From Hippopus hippopus (taxonomy: Eukaryota > Mollusca > Bivalvia > Cardiida > Cardiidae), in NCBI GenBank assembly GCA_946811185.2, contig OX328107.1, positions 45,436,360 to 45,500,359 of the forward strand: a stretch of 64,000 bases of DNA, in the 5' to 3' direction. Position numbers and translations under genes: made by a program. Each line of letters begins with the position of its first letter. Position 1 is the stretch's first letter. This document shows, piece by piece, positions 20,233-30,160 of this stretch. The notes under the pieces are model-generated. The model made no database searches. It had not been told where the DNA came from and worked only from the letters and a program-made list of their open reading frames with translations.

Positions 20233-20399
20233 TTTTTTTTTCCATCGTATTTGTCCTATTCACTGTCAAACAATTAAAGTAAGTTGAAAGAAATTCCAAT
20301 AAATATGTGTGTGTGGGAGGGGGGAGAACAGTGAAAAAAGGAATAACTAACAGAAATAATTTTAAGCAGGGCAGGCCAGGGCAGGGCAGGGCTAGCAAC

Positions 20400-20585
20400 C
20401 AAGGTCTGTATTCACCAACCATTCTTAATTTCATTCCAAGTCTAATTCTATGTTTAAAAAATGTGACACAACCTGTGGTTGGCTAAACTGATTTGCTTAG
20501 TTGTTTTAGATGTTGTGTTACCTCAAATTATTTGAGAGTAAGACTAAGAATGTTCTTAAGAATCATTAGTGAATATGGGTCCTTG
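20400..20585. repeat. Inverted-repeat element, TCTTAGTCTTA type
   Basis: ACCATTCTTAATTTCATTCC ... GTAAGACTAAGAATGTTC, around a centre with TGTGACACAAC and GGTTGGCTAAAC. Related hairpin at 27.76 kb. Arms imperfect. Confidence 0.5.
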
Positions 20586-20589
20586 ATTA

Positions 20590-20930
20590 TAATCCTATCA
20601 TAGTAACTCTTCAAGTCTATAAAACAGATCTGTCTTTCATAGCAATAAAGAAATTGGTGGGTGAAAGCAGGCAATTGCTAGTAATAATATTTTCAAAGAA
20701 CTTTTTATATCATGCCAGTTAAAAGTCATATCTTTATGGTAATGGGTTAAAAAGATCATTAGAGATAGGAGATTTTGGGCTTGTGATTTTCCATTGTCAT
20801 AACGGATGTACTTGAACACACCTTAATTACGATCAAAATATAAAATAGAAATCTATTTGTATAAGCTCAAGTGGGATATGATCTCAAGAATAGGTTGACA
20901 TGGCATGATGTGTCATGCTGGGTAAGGCGC
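20590..20930. other. Unassigned spacer
   Basis: Nothing recognised: no repeat, no credible ORF. Confidence 0.4.
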
Positions 20931-20937
20931 TTTTTAA

Positions 20938-21161
20938 ACCAGTACGACACGATCCTGAGTTTTAATGACCAAGGCAAAGAGGCTTTTGAAAACATTATGG
21001 GAAAAGGAGAAAATGCTGGTTACCAGCATTTTCTCCTTTTTCCATAAAGTTTTCTACCCTTCCAAAAACCAAGTATCAAAATTTGAATATCATTTGTTAA
21101 AATGTAGTCTGCAAATGCTTTCAATTTGGCAAAGACAAAAATTTTGTCTCTTGTTAAAAAG
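20938..21161 (+). mobile_element. T221 copy
   Basis: TTAA at 20934-20937 and 21162-21165. Left end worn (ACCAGTACGACACGATCC). Good core around GGTTACC. Shares its right TTAA with the next element. Confidence 0.9.
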
Positions 21162-21165
21162 TTAA

Positions 21166-21411
21166 TTCTTGGCCAGATTGAAAGCATTTGCAGACAACAA
21201 ATTAATGTAGCTCAAAAGATGATTTCTGTCTTTGAAACGGTTGAAAACATTGTCAGAAAAGAGAAAATACTGGTTACCAGCATTTTATCCTTTTGTGACA
21301 ATGTTTTCTTCTTTTTAAGGGATAGCCTCCTACAGTTCAGCCGTATTCAATTTGTTGTCCAGAAATGCTTTGGATTTGGACTCGTCATAAATTTTATTGT
21401 TTTGGGAAGGT
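21166..21411. mobile_element. T221 symmetric variant (both arms the same half)
   Basis: Left arm AAAGCATTTGCAGACAAC and AAATTAATGTAGC; right arm is its reverse complement type (AATTTGTTGTCCAGAAATGC). The core lies between. TTAA at 21162-21165 and 21412-21415. A nearly full inverted repeat rather than the usual asymmetric element. Confidence 0.8.
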
Positions 21412-21419
21412 TTAAGATG

Positions 21420-22340
21420 CAATAGCAAGATGTGTTTTTTCTGATAGAATATCTTTTTCATTGATTTAGCTCTGACGGTTTAGCCTGAACCCAATTGGAA
21501 CAAAAATGAGAAATTTACAGAAAATGATTTTTGCAAGTATGACTGAAGTCTTGTTGAAAAGAAAAACATGCTGACTTTTTTTAGTATGAAAAAGAAATAA
21601 ACTATCATCTGCTCTTCATGAAAACCAAGGCCTAAAAGAATTCCAAGTACTGAGAAGCACACTTAGTTAGAATGTATTGGATTTTTACCTTATGTCCATG
21701 AAGTTTTATAATCCGTTCCTTCAGAACTTGTAGAATTAACAAATATCACATAATGTCAACCCAAAACAAAACGTCAGCAGTTTATTCTCAAGATAGCCTA
21801 CCAGTTCAATTGTCCTACACTGATATCTAACTATAATTCATTTTCAAATTTTATCAAAGCCAAAATAACAATTCTGCCAAGTATAACAAGCCTTATCGAT
21901 TTCATTCTTCCCCAACAATTCGACAAAACAAAACATTATCTCTTATACCTTGCTTATTTTCTGCTAATCTACACCCTGTATTGACCTATCAGAGATTTGG
22001 GGATTTTTAACAAATAATGTTCACCCACCAAGGTTTTTCAGGGTAGATTGTCAGCAGGGAGATAGCGGTATGCAACTGGGATAAGTTTGTTGTTGGTATT
22101 GTTACGCCATTTCATATACTTGAACACTAAACCCATTAAATGACATTGTAAAAATAAAAAATGCTACCTCTTCCACCCATTACCACATAACCCTACTACA
22201 TATATATCCTTTATCAAGCATACTCTGATGATGTCAAGACTCTAAGCCCTTAACTCTTTCAGTACCAAATTTCTAAACTGGACCTCTTTGAACAGCTGAA
22301 AATTCAACTCACCGTCTCTCAGAATGATCCTTATCTTATA
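21420..22340. other. Repeat-poor stretch
   Basis: No family member recognised. Hydrophobic minus-strand reading at 21480-21662 is short and F-rich; I do not call it. Pyrimidine-rich tracts occur at 21900-21990. Confidence 0.4.
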
Positions 22341-22360
22341 GGCTTGACTAAACAAGTGGA

Positions 22361-22419
22361 CAGTATAGATCAATGATCAGGCTGCATGTTCTGTGCAGCC
22401 TGATCTTGATTTATACTGT
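22361..22419. repeat. PB57 hairpin copy (GGCTGCA type)
   Basis: CAGTATAGATCAATGATCAG, then GCTGCATG, TTC, TGTGCAGC and CTGATCTTGATTTATACTG. Two arm mismatches. Confidence 0.85.
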
Positions 22420-22562
22420 CCGCAAAAGTCCCTTTTTTGGCCTATGGTGCTGAAATGGTTAAAGTGCCAAATGAACCCATAATATATTTTCAGTATAGAA
22501 ATAAGACCCAAATAACCATAATTTCAAGGTTACTCTTGTCTACAGTGTTTCAGCAAAATGGA

Positions 22563-22619
22563 CAGTGTAGATCAAGATCAGGCTGCACATTTTGTGCAGC
22601 CTGATCTTGATCTACACTG
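22563..22619. repeat. PB57 reference hairpin, perfect 27-bp arms
   Basis: 57 bases: CAGTGTAGATCAAGATCAGG plus CTGCACA, a 3-base TTT loop, and the exact reverse complement ending TCTACACTG. The usual flanks CAGCAAAATGG and GGCTGGTAAGGCAACTATAG follow. Relative to other copies the arms carry a paired A-to-G/T-to-C change (ATCAGGC / GCCTGAT). Confidence 0.93.
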
Positions 22620-22744
22620 GCTGGTAAGGCAACTATAGTTGTGAAACATACCTTAAGGTTAAAAATAATTTTGTTAAAGAGCAAACTTTGGCTGTTCTCA
22701 GTAGCTTTCGACACTGTACAGATGATTTTCAAGAAGACCTTCTA

Positions 22745-22855
22745 CAATGGTTTTGTGGTTAAGGTGCTGCATCTATGATCAGGAAATCCTGGTTTTGTTG
22801 CCAGGAGAGGATTGGGTTGGGAGCACACCTAGGCAAGAAACCTTAAAGGGTTACC
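22745..22855 (+). mobile_element. tRNA-like SINE head fragment
   Basis: TGTGGTTAAGGTGCTGC resembles a pol III A box region and CCTGGTTTTGTTGCC a degenerate B box about 35 bases on. Followed by GGGTTGGGAGCACACC. Confidence 0.45.
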
Positions 22856-22909
22856 AAATTAATGGAATTTCAAAGCTGTTTTGGCTAAAAACAGACATCA
22901 TAGAAGATA

Positions 22910-22969
22910 TCAGGCCGTATATCCTGTCCTGTCTGTACAGCCTAATCTTGACCTACACTGTTCACAGGT
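22910..22969. repeat. PB57 hairpin copy, diverged
   Basis: ATATCAGGCCGTATATCC ... CAGCCTAATCTTGACC then TACACTG. Confidence 0.6.
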
Positions 22970-23004
22970 ACAGATCATGTTATCCATAGAATTCAAAGGG
23001 TTAG

Positions 23005-23232
23005 CTCTTTAACAGATAACAAAATTTAAGACTGGTTCTAACTGAAAGCATTTTGCAGATGAAAAATTCTTTGTGGCACAAATGTTAGTATTTATACCAG
23101 AAATGGTGGAAACATACATGTGGTATTTGTATCAGGAAAAGGTAGAAAACATTGTGTGAAAAGGGGAATATGCTGGTTACCAGCATTTTCTATATTTCCC
23201 AACAATGTTTTCAAAAGCCTTCTTTCTAAGAC
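23005..23232 (-). mobile_element. T221, right end replaced by SINE
   Basis: CTCTTTAACAGATAAC with a 30-base insertion (ATACATGTGGTATTTG) before the core. After TTTTCAAAAGCCTTCTTTC the sequence becomes SINE-1. Confidence 0.8.
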
Positions 23233-23515
23233 AAGAGTAGTTGATAGTGTACAGCAGGTCACTGGTTCCAATGATGGTTGGCAAATTTCTGCTCTAGGAT
23301 TGATGACAGACATTGTGACAGGTTAGATTCAGTCCTCTCTCACTGCTGATCATTTTTCGATGATGGTTTTGTGGGAAAGCAGCCAGTAGCTTGGGAAGAA
23401 TATTGTGCAAAGTACTGGTAGAAGAAACTCCAGGAAAGCATGGATAAGTACACTGGCTGTGGTAATATTACTGAAACACTGCTGGAAACAGCATTAAACA
23501 TTTAAAAAATGAATT
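23233..23515 (+). mobile_element. SINE-1 copy
   Basis: B-box-like GGTCACTGGTTCCAATG, then TGACAGACATTGTGACAGG, GTGGGAAAGCAGCCAGTAGC, GCAAAGTACTGGTAGAAG, AGGAAAGCATGGATAAG and AGCATTAAACATTTAAA. Best-aligned partner of the 30.2-kb copy. Confidence 0.8.
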
Positions 23516-23549
23516 CTAAGAGTGGTTAAAAAATGAAAGTGTTTGTTAA

Positions 23550-23751
23550 CCCCTTACCGCACAAACCCAAGAGAAGGCTTTTGAAAAAATAGTGGGAAAA
23601 GGAGAAAATGCTGGTAACCAGCATTTTCTCCTTTTCCCACTATGTTTTCTGCCCTGCCAAAGAACTTTGATTCTTTTGTACAGCTTTCAAATTTGTCCTC
23701 TGCTGATGCTTTCAGATTTAAAGAGTCTAGAATTTCTCATTTGATAAAGGA
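23550..23751 (+). mobile_element. T221 copy with paired core mutation
   Basis: TTAA at 23546-23549 and 23752-23755. Left arm shortened. A23591 and T23641 are mirror-paired (ATAGTGGG / CCCACTAT). Confidence 0.92.
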
Positions 23752-23954
23752 TTAAAGGATAAAGGGAGGGGAAAAAACACTGTCTAGACAAAGATCTGTT
23801 TTGAGGATGACTATATTAGACACATTTAAAATATCATAATCCATCTGTGTATCCCTGATCCATGTGGGTATAATGAAGAGTGGTTGAATGGTGTTTTAGG
23901 TTGCTTTCAAAGTTGTTTTAGTCATTATTTTGCCAGTTGCTTACATATTCTTGT

Positions 23955-24112
23955 ATGTCCTGGGTTTCACCAGGTCCACCCAGGGGCTCTGAAGTGGCTT
24001 GCACAAGGACATACCAAAAAATAAAAAATTTCCAGTGCTTTTGGTAAGGCTTGAACCTGGGGCCATGAGGTTACAATTCCTACACTTTACCACTGAGCCA
24101 CTCAGGACCCTG
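23955..24112 (-). mobile_element. SINE-2 copy
   Basis: On the minus strand: TGGCTCAGTGGTAAAGTG (A box), then CCCAGGTTCAAGCCTTACC (B box), GTATGTCCTTGTGCAAGCC, ACTTCAGAGCCCCTGG and GGTGAAACCCAGGA. Same family as 24.8 kb, opposite direction. Confidence 0.8.
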
Positions 24113-24235
24113 TGAAAAGTGGGATTATTCATCAACCACTGAAAATTTAAAGACGTATAATCTGATTTGCTGATCTGCCTCAGCCAACCAGAATGCTGGC
24201 ATTAAAATTCAGAATTATAACAATTATTTAAAATA

Positions 24236-24460
24236 ACTCTGTACAAGACCACACTTTTTCAGATGTGTCCAAAATGAAAGCATTTGCTGAGGAGACTTTG
24301 AATGCTGCTCAAATGATAGGATTTGATTTTGAAAGGATAGGAAACATTGTTGGCAAAAGAGAAAAGGCTTACAATGAATGAGTATTTTCTCTCTTTCCAC
24401 AACGTTTTTATAAGCCTCTCTTATTGGGCTTATTAAACCGTAGGATTAATTTGGAAAGGG
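24236..24460 (-). mobile_element. T221 copy, diverged
   Basis: CTCTGTACAAGACCACAC to TTTGGAAAGGG. Core decayed (AGAGAAAAGGCTTACAATG). Followed by TTAG. Confidence 0.8.
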
Positions 24461-24480
24461 TTAGTATTACTGTTGTTGAA

Positions 24481-24696
24481 CTCTTTACCAAACAAACAAT
24501 TTAGACTTGGCCAAACTGACAGGTTTGCAGACAACAAATTAAGTGTAGCTCAAATGATGGGATTTTGTTTTGGATGGGAATAAAACATTGTAGGAAAAGG
24601 AGAAAATGCTGGTAACCAGCATTTTCTCCTTTTCCTACAATGTTTCCAAATTTTTCTTTTCCAGGGTCATCAAAACCCAGGCATGTTCGGAAAAGG
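24481..24696 (-). mobile_element. T221 copy with paired core mutation
   Basis: Preceded by TGAA, starts CTCTTTACCAAACAAAC. A24592 and T24636 are mirror-paired (TAGGAAAAGG / CCTTTTCCTA). Confidence 0.9.
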
Positions 24697-24799
24697 TTGA
24701 TACAACTTACTAATTATGACTCAAATTCCCTTACCAGCTGACTATTCATGTTATGCAGTTTTCCTATTTTAGCTAAAGTTGTGTGCAATTTTCATCAGT

Positions 24800-25025
24800 G
24801 CCAGATCTTGCCTCGCTGAGACATTAAGTTGCAAAATTTGAAACCTAGAGGCTTTGTGTTCAATTCTCACCCTAAGCGCCTAATTTTTCATGGGTGTGTC
24901 CTTGGGCAAGACACTTCAGAGCCCTAGCCTTGCACTGGTGAGACCCAGGATATAGATGAATAAGTGAGCTATTGCTGTGATATAACTGAAAAAGTGTTGA
25001 AAGTGGTATAAAACACCATTCAATT
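24800..25025 (+). mobile_element. SINE-2 copy, nearly complete
   Basis: CGCTGAGACATTAAGTTGC (A box region), GTGTTCAATTCTCACCC (B box), then GTGTGTCCTTGGGCAAGAC, ACTTCAGAGCCC, GCACTGGTGAGACCCAGG, TGATATAACTGAAAAAGTG and GTGGTATAAAACACC. The CCTTGGGCAAG stretch is a motif seen in many animal tRNA SINEs. Confidence 0.82.
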
Positions 25026-25146
25026 CCTCATTTCTCCTGTGCTGCTGACTTTGGTTCTACAATGTTTGACTCTGAATGTAAAATTTGCAGTTTTCTTGAG
25101 TACATTCAGGGCTACAAGGCCTTGAAAGTGCAATAATTGGGTCAAT

Positions 25147-25203
25147 TGAGCATCATGATCTTGATCTACGCTAGCTGCAAAGGCAACTATGATTGTGAAA
25201 GCT
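25147..25203. repeat. PB57 right half
   Basis: CATCATGATCTTGATCTACG then CTAGCTGCAAAGGCAACTATG, AAAGC. Left arm missing. Confidence 0.65.
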
Positions 25204-25469
25204 TTTTTAAAGCTTATGCCTCCAACAAAGTTTCCTTAAAAGTTAATCATTATCATACCACACCTCTTTTTATTTTTCTTTTCTCTCAAAGAACAAATAT
25301 TTGCTTGCTGATTTGAAATGACGTAGCTATCATTGAAACATGTTTGAACAAGTAAGATTTATATGCTTTCAAACAATAGAAATGAACAATATTTTATTAT
25401 CTAATTTCCCTGTTGTGTCAGCCCAGGCTTTGTCCTGTAAACCTGTGTTCCTGTTAAACCTGTCATGAA

Positions 25470-25666
25470 ATGAAAAAAAAAATTGAACTTGCCAACCTTG
25501 AAAGCATTTGCAGACTACAAACCAAAAATTACTCAAAACCAGAAATATTTCTTCAAAAGGTAGAAAACATGGTTAAAAAAAGGACAAAATGCCAGTTACC
25601 AAAATGCTGGTTTTCAAAAGGCTTCTCTATCAGGGTCGTTAAAAGTCATGATTGTGTGATAAAGGG
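25470..25666 (-). mobile_element. T221, left end and core damaged
   Basis: CCAACCTTGAAAGCATTTGC ... ATGCCAGTTACCAAAATGC, ending GTGATAAAGGG then TTGA. Right core arm mostly deleted. Confidence 0.78.
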
Positions 25667-25695
25667 TTGAACCAAAGCAATCTGCTAGACATTTT

Positions 25696-25803
25696 CAGTC
25701 CGATCTTTGGTCTATCTGCTTTGCTGAAAGAGTTATTGACAAAAACAATATTGTTTTTGTCAATAACTCTTTCAGCAAAGCAGATAGATCAAAGATCCGA
25801 CTG
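25696..25803. repeat. 108-bp loopless near-perfect palindrome (PB57-related)
   Basis: 54-base arms meet at ACAATATTGT with no spacer; centre lies between 25749 and 25750. Only two mismatched pairs (C25701/C25798 and G25710/T25789). Outer ends CAGTCCGATCTTTGGTC belong to PB57; inner TTTGCTGAAAGAGTTATTG is its usual flank. Arises if a PB57 half plus flank was copied in inverted orientation. Confidence 0.93.
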
Positions 25804-25849
25804 TTGATGCTGTTTGATTTTGATCTATACTGTAAGCAAAAACATTTAT

Positions 25850-26066
25850 CCCTTTAACACATAACAAAACTTTAGACATGTCCAAGTAGAAAACATTTTG
25901 TCGATGACAAATTCAATGTGACTAGTATGATAAGATTTTGTCTTGACAGAGTGAGAAAGCATTGTAGAAACAGGAGAAAATGCTGGTTACCAGCATTTTC
26001 TCCATTTCCCACAATGTTTTCAAAAGCTTTCTTTTTCAGGGTTGTTAAAACTCGGCTGGTGAAGGG
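25850..26066 (-). mobile_element. T221 copy
   Basis: TTAT at 25846-25849, TTAA at 26067-26070. Starts CCCTTTAACACATAAC. Right end shortened (CTCGGCTGGTGAAGGG). Confidence 0.9.
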
Positions 26067-26069
26067 TTA

Positions 26070-26530
26070 AAAGTTGTGACAGATCCTTTTAGAGGCTAAT
26101 ACTCTTCTTGCATTACTGTCTTTGACATAATTGTCCAGAAAGCTTAATATTCTTATATATAACAAGGTTCCACTGGTGTTCGTCTTGAACAATGTTCATT
26201 GAAAACAAATTGCCCTGGAAGTTTTCTTAAAACTTCCATTACTTTACAGGAGTAGTATTCTCAAACAATTACTACTTTTTTTGGCATAGCTGAATTTGCT
26301 GAATTTTAATTACTTTTTGGTACTGATATAACAAATGAATAAATAGAAATTTGTGATTGGTCAAAAAAGTAGTCATGTTTATTCTAAGGGCACCTGTGGT
26401 CAAAATGTAGACATGTTTATTCTAAGGGGTCGTGCTTATGTGCCGGCAAATTTATGCTATCTTTTTTAAAGATATTTCTTCTCTCTACTGACTGTGAGTC
26501 AAAATGAGTCCAAACACAGTTTTTACCACA
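26070..26530. other. Unassigned spacer
   Basis: GTAGTCATGTTTATTCTAAG and GTAGACATGTTTATTCTAAG (about 26370, 26406) are a short local duplication. No gene. Confidence 0.4.
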
Positions 26531-26725
26531 GGTCTTTTACACTTTAGTAAATGATCCCGTGTTATTGCTACCATGCGAAAGAAGAATTGTGTGAAAAGGA
26601 GAAAATGCAGGTAAGAAACATATTTTTTCTTTGCCCACAAATTTTCTACCCTATCAAAAACAAATCCCATCAATAGTGCGGCATTTTCACATAGACAATT
26701 CTAAAGTTTTGTCATCTGGTAAAGA
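26531..26725 (+). mobile_element. T221 copy, diverged
   Basis: TTTAGTAAATGATCCCG through a broken core (AAAATGCAGGTAAGAAAC) to CTGGTAAAG. Confidence 0.72.
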
Positions 26726-26734
26726 TCCTTTTCC

Positions 26735-26985
26735 TTTCAGTATCAATAGTAAGAGTTTTGATGCTGTTACAATTGCACTGAAGGTAAGAATCTAAACAGA
26801 CAAACAGTCTGAGCAGGCTGACATGGATCCAAACTTTTTGCTCTTTGTCAATTTTCTGCACATCCAAGAACCATTCTACCTCTTGATTAAGTTGGTTGTT
26901 TGACAAAATGGGTTTTGGAATCCATAATTATGGGATGGTTTGCTTGGTATCATGCATCATGCAGGTGCATTAAACCCCCTTTTGC
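26735..26985. mobile_element. C228 element, left end lost
   Basis: CAGTCTGAGCAGGCTGACATG, ACCATTCTACCTCTTG, TTGACAAAATGGG, ATCCATAATTATGGG, TGCTTGGTATCATGCATC and the end TGCATTAAACCCCCTTTTGC match the complete copy at 61.7 kb. Confidence 0.75.
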
Positions 26986-27005
26986 CAGAGGATAGCTCAT
27001 ATAAA

Positions 27006-27155
27006 ATGCATATCTTGAATGGGATTTGAATTTTGAAAGGGTAGAAAACATATTGTTTGAAATGATGGCTACCAGCATTATATTCCTTTTCCCTCAATGT
27101 TTTCAAAAGCCCTCATCTCAAGGGTTTGTTGAAACTCTGGATTGTGTGGGAAAGC
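27006..27155 (-). mobile_element. T221, left half lost
   Basis: TTTGAATTTTGAAAGGGTAG, damaged core, then TTTTCAAAAGCCC to GTGTGGGAAAG. Confidence 0.72.
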
Positions 27156-27506
27156 ATTCAAAAAGAGTTTTTTCCTAACTAAAAGATTCTCCACTCTTAT
27201 CTCATAGACAATGGGAAACCCAAATTGCCAAACACACACAAACAACAGGAAACAATAGGATTTAAAAAGAATTTGAAATTCATTACGAGTATCTCAACAT
27301 CGAAACAATGTCTCGACACCCCTAGTAACGGCACACCGACCAGCTATTATACTTTACCCCATGTTTATTATGTCAACAAATGTACGAATGATGGATTAGA
27401 AAGTCAACAATAATATTGTTTTATCTACTGGCATACAGGTGAACTACAATGGAAGGCAAAGAACGAAAAATAAATCCATGCTAAGTTATCAGTATTGGGT
27501 ACTCAA

Positions 27507-27726
27507 CTCTTAACCCCACAATCACGAGTTTTAATGACCCTAAAGAAGAAGCCTTTTGAAAACATTGTGGGAAAAGGAGAAAATGCTGGAAACCAGCATT
27601 TTCTCCTTTTCCCACAATGTTTTCTACCCTTCCCAAAATTAATTTCAAGGTAAGAGTCACATGTATTTTGTCTTCTGCAAATACTTCCAATTTGCGCTCA
27701 TGAAAAACCTTGTCGTTTGGTAAGAG
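27507..27726 (+). mobile_element. T221, full length (220 bp)
   Basis: TCAA at 27503-27506 and TTAA at 27727-27730. Starts CTCTTAACCCCACAATC. Perfect core arms with centre GCTGGAAACCAGC. Confidence 0.92.
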
Positions 27727-27762
27727 TTAACGCTTTACCTGGGTCTATATGCACCACCTTTT

Positions 27763-27871
27763 CTTAGTCTTATTCTCCAGAATTTTCTAAATTTGAAAGT
27801 AACAAAATGTCTGATTGGCTAAAGCATTGTGTTACTTTCAAATTTAGAAAATCTTGGAGAATAAGACTAAG
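27763..27871. repeat. Hairpin element, about 42-bp arms
   Basis: CTTAGTCTTATTCTCCAG plus AATTTTCTAAATTTGAAAGT pairs with ACTTTCAAATTTAGAAAAT plus CTTGGAGAATAAGACTAAG around a loop of about 25 bases (GATTGGCTAAAG). Confidence 0.85.
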
Positions 27872-27992
27872 AATGTTCTTAATCCTTAAAGCCCCAAATA
27901 AACCTAATGTATACGTAGAATCTAAAATTAAGACCCCAATAAAAGCAGTTTCAATGTTCCTACTACAAGAACATCTCAACTAGGCGGCCAGG

Positions 27993-28045
27993 TTAGATCA
28001 ATGATCAGACTGCACATTTGTGCAGTCTGATCTTGATCTACACTG
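27993..28045. repeat. PB57 hairpin copy
   Basis: AGATCAATGATCAGACTGCA, loop CATT, TGTGCAGTCTGATCTTGATC then TACACTGG. Confidence 0.87.
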
Positions 28046-28094
28046 GCTGCAAAAGCAACTATAATAGTGATTGGCGATTTCAGGGTTCAGAATG

Positions 28095-28321
28095 GTTGGT
28101 GAAAACGGATCCTGATGACAAAATTGTAGACTTTTCCATATAAAAGGAGTTGCAGATGAAAAATCTGATGCGTCTCAAAAGATTTGATTTGCTTGTAGAA
28201 GGGTAGAAAATATTGTGGGAAAAGGAGAAAATGCTGGTTACCAGCATTTTCTCCTTTTCCCACAATGTTTTTGAAAGCCCTTTTCATCGTGGTAATAAAA
28301 AGTGGGACTGTGTGGTAATGG
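28095..28321 (-). mobile_element. T221 copy
   Basis: Left end worn; arm AATTGTAGACTTTTCC. Core is perfect around GGTTACC (about 28212-28272). Ends GTGGTAATGGG then TAAA. Confidence 0.85.
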
Positions 28322-28459
28322 GTAAAAACTTGGCATGCTGGGGTATCTTGACCCAAAGAGCACTAAATAAAATCTTTGTTTCCCATTTGGAAAAAAAACA
28401 CAAAGAATTGCAGGTTCAGGATTTGCTCTTATCTAGAAAGTCTCAGTGAAGCCACCAGA

Positions 28460-28522
28460 GTAGATCTAAGATCAGACTGCATCAGACTGCATGATTTTTG
28501 CAGTTTGATCTTAATCTACACT
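28460..28522. repeat. PB57 copy with arm duplication
   Basis: TAGATCTAAGATCAGACTGC with CATCAGACTGC repeated, then TTGCAGTTTGATCTTAATC. Confidence 0.75.
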
Positions 28523-28568
28523 GACTACAAATTCAGCTTAAGTTGTGAAAGGCACTGAATGAGCTAAA

Positions 28569-28790
28569 CCTTTGCCAATCAATCCAAAGTTTTAATGATG
28601 CTAAGAGAGAAAGTTTTTGAGAAGATTGTAGAAAAACAAGGAAAATGCTGGTAACTATCATTTTCTCTTTTCTGCAGGATGTTTTTCTGCCCTTTCAAAG
28701 GCAAATCTTATCATTTGAACTGCATTAAGTTTCTTGTTTGTAAATGCTTAAATGCTGGACATGGCTAAAACTATGTCATTTGATAAAGGG
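28569..28790 (+). mobile_element. T221, full length (222 bp), diverged
   Basis: TAAA left, TTAA at 28791-28794. Starts CCTTTGCCAATCAATCC. Core has many unpaired changes, an old copy. Confidence 0.88.
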
Positions 28791-29067
28791 TTAAACCACT
28801 GTGGATTAGAGCTCCAGATAAGTTACAAGTTTTGATGGCTCTGAGTGAAATATCAGCTCATCCAAATCCATATTTTTAGTACTCATTACAAATGTCTCAG
28901 CTATGCTAGCAGTATTTGATGCCATGTTACATAAATGCTCAATATGTTGCAGGGAATTTGACTTGTTAGTTTAGTAATATCACCTTTGATCCTCACTAAA
29001 ATCTGTATTGGAATGATCTCGATGAGACTAGTGTAATGAGTACCCACAGTGAAGGTTTAAGTCATCC

Positions 29068-29315
29068 CTTGACTAAACAACAAAATTTCAGAGTTTGTCC
29101 TTATTGAAAGCATAATGAAAACAACAATTCAGTTGTGGCTCGAATGATGGGGATTGTCTTAGTTTACTCTTTACCAAACGACAAAATTTTAGACTGGTTC
29201 AAATCGAAAGCACTTGCAGATGACAAAATAAACCAGCATTTTCTCCTTTTCCCTCAATGTTTTCAAAAGGCTTCTATCTCAGGGTCCTAAAAACCAGGGA
29301 TTGTTTGGTAAAGGG
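29068..29315 (-). mobile_element. T221 left fragment (29068-29160) and core-deleted copy (29167-29315)
   Basis: Second copy starts CTCTTTACCAAACGAC after TTTA and ends TTTGGTAAAGGG before TTAA (29316-29319). About 70 bases, from the end of the left arm to the core centre, are deleted (GATGACAAAATAAACCAGC). Confidence 0.85.
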
Positions 29316-29394
29316 TTAAACATATTTATTTTACATCGATTGAGAAACAAGTTCTTACAACTTATACTAATCTCTCTCGATTCTGCTTCCTAGG

Positions 29395-29482
29395 AACTAC
29401 ACTAGTACTCGCGCCCAATGTGTGGGGGGTATTGAACTCGGGACCTTATGGTTACGAGACCGATGCTCTACCTCACAACCAA
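29395..29482 (-). mobile_element. tRNA-like SINE head
   Basis: Minus strand: TGAGGTAGAGCATCGG (A box), CGAGTTCAATACC (B box), then CCCCACACATTGGGCGCG. Not a functional tRNA: no acceptor stem. Confidence 0.6.
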
Positions 29483-29526
29483 AAGAGTTGAAAAGAATTG
29501 TTGGAAAATGATAAAATGCTAGTTAA

Positions 29527-29749
29527 CCCTTTACCACACAATCCTGAGTTTTAACAAACCTGAGGAAAAAGCCTTTTGAAAACATTGTGAGAAAAGGAGA
29601 AAATGCTGGTAACCAGCATTTTCTCCTTTTTCCACAATGTTTTCTATCCTATCAAAGACAGAGAATTCATCATTTAAGTTACCCTTAATTTGTCGTCTGC
29701 AAATGCTTTCAATTTGGTTGAGTATAAAATTTTGTTGGCTGGTAAAGAG
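29527..29749 (+). mobile_element. T221, full length (223 bp)
   Basis: TTAA at 29523-29526, TTAT right. Starts CCCTTTACCACACAATCC; core nearly perfect. Typical right arm. Confidence 0.93.
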
Positions 29750-30009
29750 TTATAAAGCAATTCCTCCTTTATCAGCAATGTGTCAAAAAAAGTTTTCTAT
29801 CCCACAGTTGAGATTGTTTGATTATAATTTGATAAATCACAGACTTACCTTGTTGAAAATATCTTTATTCATTAGTTTCAAATTCTGAGCATCGTCCTGA
29901 AAATTTAAAAAGAAATAAGTCTAAGAATTACAATGACATCTTGGTGATTCAAATATGCAATATATATGCATAATGATCATCATAATATATGCATCATATT
30001 TCCTGGTAA

Positions 30010-30077
30010 AGCGCCTTTCACAACTAGTTGCCTTTGCGGTGCACAAAATGTGCAGTCTGATCGCTGATCCACACTGT
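30010..30077. repeat. PB57 copy, partial
   Basis: AGCGCCTTTCACAACTAG flank, TTGCCTTTGCGGTGCACA, then TGTGCAGTCTGATCGCTGAT. Confidence 0.65.
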
Positions 30078-30160
30078 CCATTCTGCTAAAACAGTACAGA
30101 CAAAAGGGAGCCATAAGTTTTCAATTATCTTGGTCTTATTAAAGAATGAAATATCCATTG

